From: Plazaster borealis
Taxonomy: Eukaryota; Echinodermata; Asteroidea; Forcipulatida; Labidiasteridae
NCBI GenBank assembly: GCA_021014325.1
Contig: CM037472.1
Location: 33,132,234 to 33,196,233 of the forward strand
Length of the DNA stretch: 64,000 nucleotides
Direction: 5' to 3'
Shown: positions 12,901 through 21,900 of the stretch, piece by piece
Layout: each line of letters starts with the position of its first letter
Position numbering within the stretch: the stretch's first letter is position 1
Made by a program: the position numbers and the translations under genes
The notes under the pieces: generated by a model
What the model saw: the letters and a program-made list of their open reading frames with translations, nothing else
What the model was told of the DNA's origin: nothing
Database searches by the model: none

Positions 12901-15900
12901 TGACACTTGTCTCATTCATTTCAATTCAATTCAAGTCAACATATATTTCATACTACTCTTCTCAAAATAACACATATATACAGAATTTTACATGGATAAG
13001 CAACAAAATAATCACAGAAGATGGAGGGGAAAGAGTTAATCTATGTAGACCAAAACAAAAGAGAGTATGAGGCTGTTAGATTAGGCCAAGGCTTGTTGAA
13101 GACAGACTACATGTAGATAGACAAACTATAAACATGACAAGACAAACAGGGGCACTGCAAAACAAAATAAAAAACAGACTGGGTTGCAATGAGAGAAATA
13201 TGTCTAAACTAGCAGGGCTATAAAGTAAATGGCTGATGATAGGAGCTGTACTGACAATAAAAGAGAGCTATGCCACATAATGGGAGAAGAGAAATCTCAT
13301 TCAGCAAGACACAAAGGTCCAGTGTGTTGTGAAATCATAATATAATAAGAATATAAGACTAAGAGACTTATTGTGGCAGAGAGGGAACTTGCTCCGGTAT
13401 TTATGGCATAATTTGACTGCAGTTTAGCAACATCACCTTATCAAGTTCAAGTCCAATTATTATTACCAATTCAGCAAAGGTTTTAAGGACATTTTTGTTT
13501 AACTTGCATGATATTAAAGACCAGCTTGAACCAAAACGGCAACAAGTGATCATTGCTGAAATTTAAAATGTGTTCAATCAATGAGAAAATTGAGTTCACA
13601 TGAGAGTAAACAGATTTTATTTGAAGGAAAAAAAAAATCATTTTGAATACCCTTCTCCGGTGCTTTTGAGAAAGATAAACGAAAATCCCATGACGTCATC
13701 ACTCATGTTACGTCATTTGTGGGAGCTCCGTTTTGTATAGCAATAACAAAGCAACATCCCACAAATGACATCTAGTTGGTTTTTCAAAACCTTGAGGTTG
13801 GCCTTATTTTGTAATCGATAATTGTGAAAAATTCAGAAGTGTAAAAATATCAAAATTACAATTAAATGATAAACAAGCACTTTATAAATAAGTCTAAATA
13901 GCATTCCCGTTAAAATTGTTTTGCTTAAGTAGCTGTTCAATAATAGATGTGATAATTGCATCAGGATTAAGATTATTATTTGTGTTCTACCTTAGACCGA
14001 TGTATGATAAGCACTGTATACTCGGTGGTTTCCAGAGTCTTGCGGGGAAAAAAAAAATAAAAAAGCATTTTATTTTCTGCAGGACTCTTGGGGAAGCACA
14101 GAGTATACAGTGCTTAAATCACACATTGGTGTACGGGTAAAAAGCAGAATACTATTGCATGATATTGTTTAACACAAATGCAAATTGATGGCAGACTTAC
14201 AGCATTCTCCCTTAAAAGTGGTTTGCCAGATGCCACTTAAAACACCCAAGGACCAGTCAAACTTTACTCTAAGTGGTCCGGCTGGCTAGTTCAGTGTTGG
14301 AAAACATTCCTATTTAATGTGAAATATAGACCAGGGAAAAAGCTGACACACTAGTGAATTGACAAGCTAGCTGGTCCTTCTGGCCAGTCACTATACACCA
14401 ATCCAGGCGCGCAAGTGCTGGGCGCCGCCATGGGCGCCACGCGCCACTGCTGCGGTGTACTTGTGCCTAATTTTGTGCACAAAGACACGAGAAAATTGTT
14501 TCCCTTTTCACTTTTTATGGAAATTTAATGTCTTCCTCGACAATCTATGAAATTTCTCTGACATGGCTGCATGATATGTTGATTTACTACATTCTTGATA
14601 AATTTTTTTTAATTAAGCATAGAGTAAAATGCTGAAATTCTGACAAAATACTCTGCCGATGTCGACTATTATGCAGTTTCCACGTCTTTTTCCCCTAACT
14701 CACCTAAGACAAGCACCGTTTTCAAGATGATTCGGTTTCTATTTAGTTGCAAATATCTGTGGTCAGTGATCTACATTAGTATATCATGATGTCCTGGAAA
14801 GGAAATCGTGTAAGTCGTTGAGGAAAACATTTAATTTCCATAAAGAGTGAAAAGGAACATGATTTCCTCATGTCTTTGTGCACAAAACTATGCACATGTA
14901 CACCGCAGCAGTGGCGCGTGGTGCTCAACACTTGCGCGCCCGGTGCGCGTCGGATTGGTCTATAGAAAGTTAAGGGCAAACCCTGACTTATGCAAATTGA
15001 TGGTAGACTTGTGCATATTAATGTAAGACTTATGCATATTGATGGCAGACTTGTGCATATTAATGTAAGACTTATGCATATTGATGGTAGACTTGTGCAT
15101 ATTAATGTAAGACTTATGCATATTGATGGCAGAATCTTGCATACAGTATACAGCGTGTCGTGGCCGAGTGGATAAGAACACCAAACTCAAGCTCTGGTGT
15201 TTCTGATCAGCAGAGTGTGGTTTCGAATCCCAGGCGTGACACTTGTGTCCTTAAGCAAGACACTTAATCACATGCTTCGTCCTTCGGATGGGACGTTAAG
15301 CCGTAGGTCCCATGTGTTGTGTAATGCACGTAAAAGAACCCAGTGCACTTATCGTAAAGAGAAAGGGTTCGCCCCGGTGTTCCTGGTTTGATTGGCTGCA
15401 TATTGCGCCACAGCACCTTGTAAAACATTACATGGTGCTATGTAAAGTAAAAAGGTCTCATTACTCAACACATAACTCCACTCACCTTGTAGGAAAAATA
15501 CTAAAGCGCTATATAAGAACTACGTATTATTATTATTATTAAGTTTAAAGGAGCAACATAGCTGTAGTTTAAAACCACCCTGGATGTTTACATGTTTTCC
15601 AGGTGATGACAATAAAACACGTCGTGAGGCCGTACGCAGGAAGACAGCACAGTACCTCATGAAGGCAGAGGATTTATACAACCAATATCTGTCAGCTGAA
15701 GTGACTAATAACAAGAGATGGGAGGTGGGTAAATTCGCCTTAGTCATGGATTGATATGAAAGTTAATAATAATTTTATTTCTATAGCGCACATCTCCTCT
15801 GCTCATGGCGCTTTACCCGTAGACCAATAGGCCTAAATTAGAAATAAAATTATCTAAGCAATTTACAATACTATTATTACAAAAAATTCAATTAGTACGA

Positions 15901-18900
15901 GATAAAAGATAAAGATAAACAATTGGCACTAGACAGAATATAAACAATTTAAAAAGAGAGGCTGTAGTATTTACTGCTAGCCTCTAAAGCTTTATATACA
16001 GCGCATGCATCAGTGAAAGTGACCAATAGTTAACCACACATGGCATTTGAAAGCAAGATTGCCCAGGCAAACAGGCAAAAAGAGTCTGGTTACCATACCA
16101 AGATATGAGATGGCTAACTCAGGAATAAAGCAAATGATATGCGGAGTTGCAAGTTTTAAGTCAGTATCAGAAGAAATGAAAGTGTGGGTTTTAATTTTCT
16201 TTTCTTTTCTGTTAGTTTTTATAGTGTAATTAGTATTATATCAAAAAAAATTGCCCATAAAGGAAACTGACTGGGCAAATTTTAAATAATTTGAGGTTAA
16301 ACAAAGAAAAGTTTACTAGGAGCGAGACTTGAACCTGCAACCTCTGCATTAACGTGCCAACTGAGCTATCTAGCCCCAATGTTGGTGGTCTCCCTATTTT
16401 GTCAATATCCTTGTTCAGGGTGCCAGTCAGAAGCTAAACAACCTGTAACTGCCATATAGCCAGGGATCTGACTGGCAACCCGAACAAATATATTGACAAA
16501 TTTGTGTTATATAAAAATACATTTTTGAACAGTATCTTTGTCAATTAAATCAAATGTTTATTCAGATATTATCAAAAGATATTTAAGAGATGGGTTAATA
16601 TATGCAACTCGTTTTTCTAGTCAGAATTTGTTATTCAATTTCATAAGTAATTGATCATAAGTAATTGATCTTGATAATTTGAGACACATTTGTGCATTAT
16701 TTGTCCTCTCAGTCCGAGCATCCACGCATCGATGTTGATCCACGCTCAGCACATCTCAGGGGTGCTGAGGAGGAGCTCAAGAATTATAAGGTCCTTGGAT
16801 TGATAGACTCTGTGCTGCTTGTTCTGGATTCAATCTCATATCAAACATTCATTATAAAGGTGAGTTAAAGGGTCTGTATATGTTTGGTAATGACTCTGAA
16901 AATTAATGGCAATAGAAACATACTTGGTAAGAAGTACTGCAGCTTCTGATAGCACAATGCATTTTGAGAAACTTTTCAGTTCGAAGTACTGCGTTTATGG
17001 AAAAAGATATCACTTTTTATACCCCAAAATTTGAATCTGAGAAGTGCTACTGACAGTAACATTTCTCAGATTGTTTATTCCTCCTGCGTGGACATAACCG
17101 CTTCAGATTTTCGGCAATTTCTCAAAAATGCTACCTTTTGAAATGAAATTTTCACGGGTTAGTTTATGGTATATATCTTCAACTATATAGGATTGAAACA
17201 AACAGTGGGTTCAAATTACCAAACGTATTAAGGAGTTGTCCCGTGGCATGAGCTATGCTTTTTCTAAGCTGCCAGAAATCTGTCTTTGATGTTGAGACAT
17301 TTTGGATTACAATTATAGAATGAATGCGATTGACTTTTGAACAATTCTTGTTTTGGAATATCTACAGGTACTACAGAAATGTTCAGTGGCTACCAAGCGT
17401 ACAATCTCTGTGCCTGCCTACTGCAGCTACGTCGTCAAGCTGTACAAGTTCATCGAAACGGATAACGCAATCTATCTGATCCTGGAGCATGCAAGCGGGG
17501 GGAAGCTGTGGAACTACGCCAGTAGCTACCTGAGCCACGGGGCCGAAACATCCGTCAATCAAGCCATGGTGTGTAGCTTGGAGAGAAGCATCGGTAGCTG
17601 CGGATCACGAAGATCTAGACACAGTACGACGAGCTCCAAGGACGACAAGAAACACCGAGAGGAGATTTGTGGGGAGAATGTCTTTCAAGAGCCTGAGATG
17701 AATTCGCAAGGCTTGATCCCCTCCTTGGGGAATGGACAACAAGTGTTCGTCAGAGGCCCGGAATCAGAGGGTGGGGGTAACAGCTATGCAAATCTTATGA
17801 TTGACTACGTTGAGAAACCCAACCAAGAGAACCTAACGCCTGATCCCATCGCGAATGAATTCGCCGAGCTGGATATTCAGGACACAGAGACCAACTTGAA
17901 TGAGTTGGTCAATCAGTGCTCACAGTATGACATTGTTTATAACAGCGTCAATGAGGCGACCCGTGATTGGGGTGCTGAGACGAAAGGTCAAACTAACGGT
18001 GGATTGAGTATTCCCGTACATGATGTACAAGAATTTAACAGCAAAGCTCCTATAAATTTATTTAGCATTGACAGTCTAGAGAGTCCTGGCAGTGAACTTC
18101 AAAGTATCGGCAGTGCTGATAAGACTGCTTTTGGCTTTGAAAGTCCCAGCGGGAGTCCTAAATCTGGACCTGTTGTTGACGAAGTGTTTAGTAACGCTGG
18201 GCGCAGTGATAGTGATGGCATCAAATCACAGCCTGCTTTGTCAACGTGGGTAGACCATAACCCTGAAGATGTCATAGCTGATGCCTTGAAGGTCATGGAA
18301 GATTTAGAAAAAGACGATGAGCTTGATTTAAATCTAATACCTTTGAACGACACTGCCACGGAGTATTACGAGTCTAACTCGTTACCGCCACCAAGTACGA
18401 CCAATCTTGACACCTTGCCTGACACAAGTGGATTTGCCACTGCCATGACGGATGAAATGACATCATCAATGCCTGGTACCGATCTGGCCGAGTTTTTTGA
18501 CACTAATACTGTAGCAAGCACAAGCCCTTTTGTGGAGTCATTTACTAGACCGCCTCCCGTACAGCACAGCATGAGTATGCAGGATCAGGGAGTGTCTCGT
18601 GCCAGCCCGTTGAGCCACAGGAAGTATTCAAATCCAATGGACTTCAAGGTTAGGAGTGTTACCTTTGAGGAGCAAAGACCAGACGATGTGCTTTCCTCTC
18701 TACTGAAAGTGGACACTAGTATTGATGATGGTGGCTTTGGATCAGCCTCAGTGTGGGAAACCAGTCGGGCTGATGCCAGTAAGAGTGAGCCCAACCTCGG
18801 TAGGATGCTTAGTGAAGCTGCCTCATCAAGAGGTACTGATAGCTTAGAATCTAATCAACCTGGGAGGAATGTAAATAAACCAACCCTGCCACAAGATCTT

Positions 18901-21900
18901 TACGTAAAAACTAGTGATGTATCCTTCAATCAAACTAACACTCCCTTACTGCCCTCTGTCACAACACCGAGCAGTTTATCCCCGAATCAGGAGAGTTTAG
19001 AAACCACATTATACAGCTCATGTGAGTCCACACCTAAGCACACTATATACTCTCCTGATTGGGACAGTGGGACCGTCATGGACTCCCCTAGTATTGAAAG
19101 CCCCGACCAGCACATAGCCAATCAGAGGATAGCCATTGCAAACACTGATGAATATGCAAATGTGAACCTTTCTGATCTGGATAGGACAAAAGATGACAGT
19201 GATATTACCCCAACCCACAATGGGGCACTGTTGACTAAAAGCATCTCCCCGCCATCCGCCAATGATACACAGAAACCCGCCCCGATTATCAACCCTCGGG
19301 ATGCACCCTTGCCGTCACTCTCAACCCTCTTCTCACAAATGGACGAGCAGGTGAAAGTCACTAAATCCAACACTCTTCCAGAATCCTGCGTTCGACTATG
19401 GGCTGCCGAGATACTCCTGGCCCTGTCAGACCTACACGCAGTGGGCATCATCTGTCAAGATCTACGGCCGGATAACATCCTCCTGGCCGAGGGTGGACAC
19501 GTCAGGCTTACATACTTCAGCCAGTGGCAGTACATAGAGAGGACGCTGAACCCATTCGCCAAGGAACATTTTTACACTGCACCTGAAGTGAATGGGATTT
19601 TTAATGTGACGCCTACATGTGACTGGTGGAGTTTTGGAGCTTTACTTTATGAACTGCTCACTGGAATGGTGAGTTATCGCTCATACTTCTTGAACGAAAG
19701 AAAGAAACCACACTTATATCAGTTATCTCCAATGTTTTCTCCTGGTTGTATTAAGTTTATAAATAAAAGGTAGGGTCATAGATTGGTTTTTGTCAACTTA
19801 ATGCTGATTTATAGGCAAAATTATGAAGAAAGATACAATAAAAGTCGCATGTGAAAGTTTTAGTTGAATAGTGTCTACTTGCTTAGAAAACAGCAAAATA
19901 CTGTCACGGTATTTTCACAAGAACGTCAAATCCATCCACGTTTAGCGAGGTGACAACAAGTACCAACCGCATCTCTGGCAGCAGCACTCGCGAACAGACA
20001 CCAACCCTCAGAAATCTGAGAAACGGTGAATCGTTTCTCAGATTCAAGTTTGTTTTTGTACAAAATTATCCAAACCATATTACTTCAAAGCGATTCCTTT
20101 CTCCAAATAGTTTATACTATCAACAGCTGCAGTGCTTCTCACCAAGTAAGTTTTTATGGTCAATACTTTTTGGAGTATATACCAATCTATGACCCTACCT
20201 TTAACTCTTTAGAGACCATATAATTCTGTATAATCATCACCATTTGCACAAGGCACGGCTGATATTGATGATTGAAAATTAGGTGGGTTTTTTTAATGGA
20301 ATAAAAGATAGTTTGTAAAATTGGGAGACATGTAAGCTTTAAATTCATGACATGACATTCACTATAACTTTTTTTGTGTATAATGTTAAATTTTGCAGCT
20401 GTTTGCAGCTGCTATGGACGATTTAACCCAAAAATTTAAATTCAATTTTTTAATAGCTATTTTTGTAGATATAATAAAGTTATAAGCTTTCATTTAAGGT
20501 ATTGCACACAAAAAATCTGCAAAACTATAAGTGGTAGTTAATTAAAAACTAGAAACTAATTATTGTCGGGACCCGACATTGTGTATTGTCTCTGACACAT
20601 GCGAATATCTTTGTATGTTATTCATTTTGAGAAGAAAAAAATTGTCAAAATTCATTCAAGAAAAAAATTATTAAAACAAAATTCTTTCTCTGGAAATCGG
20701 GCCATGAATGTAACAAAATAACAATCATTCACAATAGTAGAACCTAGGTTTTTATGAGTTGAAGAAATATGACAAGACTCCCAATCTTTTAAGATCAACA
20801 CAATCTATTTCAATGATTATCAATAAGCTTCAAATCTGACTAATACTATTGCTGATTTATTATTGGATTCCACAGTCTCTGCACAGTTGTCATCCCAGCG
20901 GGATTGGCTCCCACACCCAGCTCATTATCCCTGACCATGTATCCCCAGAGGCTGCTAGCTTAATCAAACAGGTAGACAAAAACAAAACATAATGGAATTG
21001 TGCATATTACATGTATATTCCCAAATGGTTAAATAGAAGTATTGGTATTATATAAGTATTGGTATTATTATAATGCGATTTCCGTTTAACAGCTATATAG
21101 GATTTGAGGCATTGCACGGTGAGGTATCAATATATTTGGTTTGCGGTAACACCATGTGTATATCTACTTGCTAGGTAGATTTTGTTCTTTGAGAACTTGT
21201 CTTGCTTTTTATTCTACTGCCGCTGAGTAGAATATTCAGAATTCGGGAGACTTCTCAGTTCTGATAAGAACTGTCCTGCTTATAAACTACTACCTGGGCG
21301 GGAGGTAGGGAATCGGGCGGGACTACTACTTCCAATCAGAACTATGAGCCCATCTGTAAAAGAAGCAGATGTCAACACACTTTTAAGGATTAAAAAATGG
21401 AGCACCTGTAACTCGGTCTTTACAGTCACAAAACTACAAACCACAGCAGGGAGGGTACAAAGCAAAATGTATAACAATTTGTAGGGGATTGAAAATAATG
21501 TATTACATTTGTAGAGGGATTAAGATAAGAAAAATTCCACCAACAACAGGGATGTCAATCTTCTCCCTGGATAGTGTTTTGGGCTAACAATTTTTTTTTT
21601 CACCGATTTTTTGTTTTACCGATTCAATGCACTTTGATACCCATTCATAAATACCTCTCTGTTAAAAACTTTTAAAAACCCTGTAAAATTTGAGAACAAA
21701 TCTGACAGTTTAGCCTCGGCTCACGTGTTGAGCGCTGAATAGCTCCTCGTGCAAATTTTTAAAACTTGCGTGCTTAAGTTTCAAACTATCACACGCAAGT
21801 TTCAAACTTGTGCGAGCCAAATATGCGACCTACCAACTAAAATTGGGCTGTGAAATTTGTGCGCTCTGCGAAATCATCTGATAGCACCCTCTTTTGACTT

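Noticed and set aside
15000..15136. CRISPR-like array
   Set aside because: Repeats are contiguous without unique spacers, and the genome is animal; a minisatellite.
14960..15190. Repetitive open frames on both strands around 15.0-15.2 kb
   Set aside because: A 42-bp minisatellite with a period divisible by three stays open by arithmetic. No splice context or homology.
16320..16378. Possible tRNA gene on the minus strand
   Set aside because: Box A and box B are good, but the anticodon arm is too short and the acceptor ends do not pair; a tRNA-derived repeat.
19669..19773. Continuation of RPS6KC1 exon 11 to the stop near 19773
   Set aside because: GTGAGT at 19669 is a strong donor, and the next kinase residues (CHPSGI) are found only in exon 12. 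The readthrough runs into a MITE.
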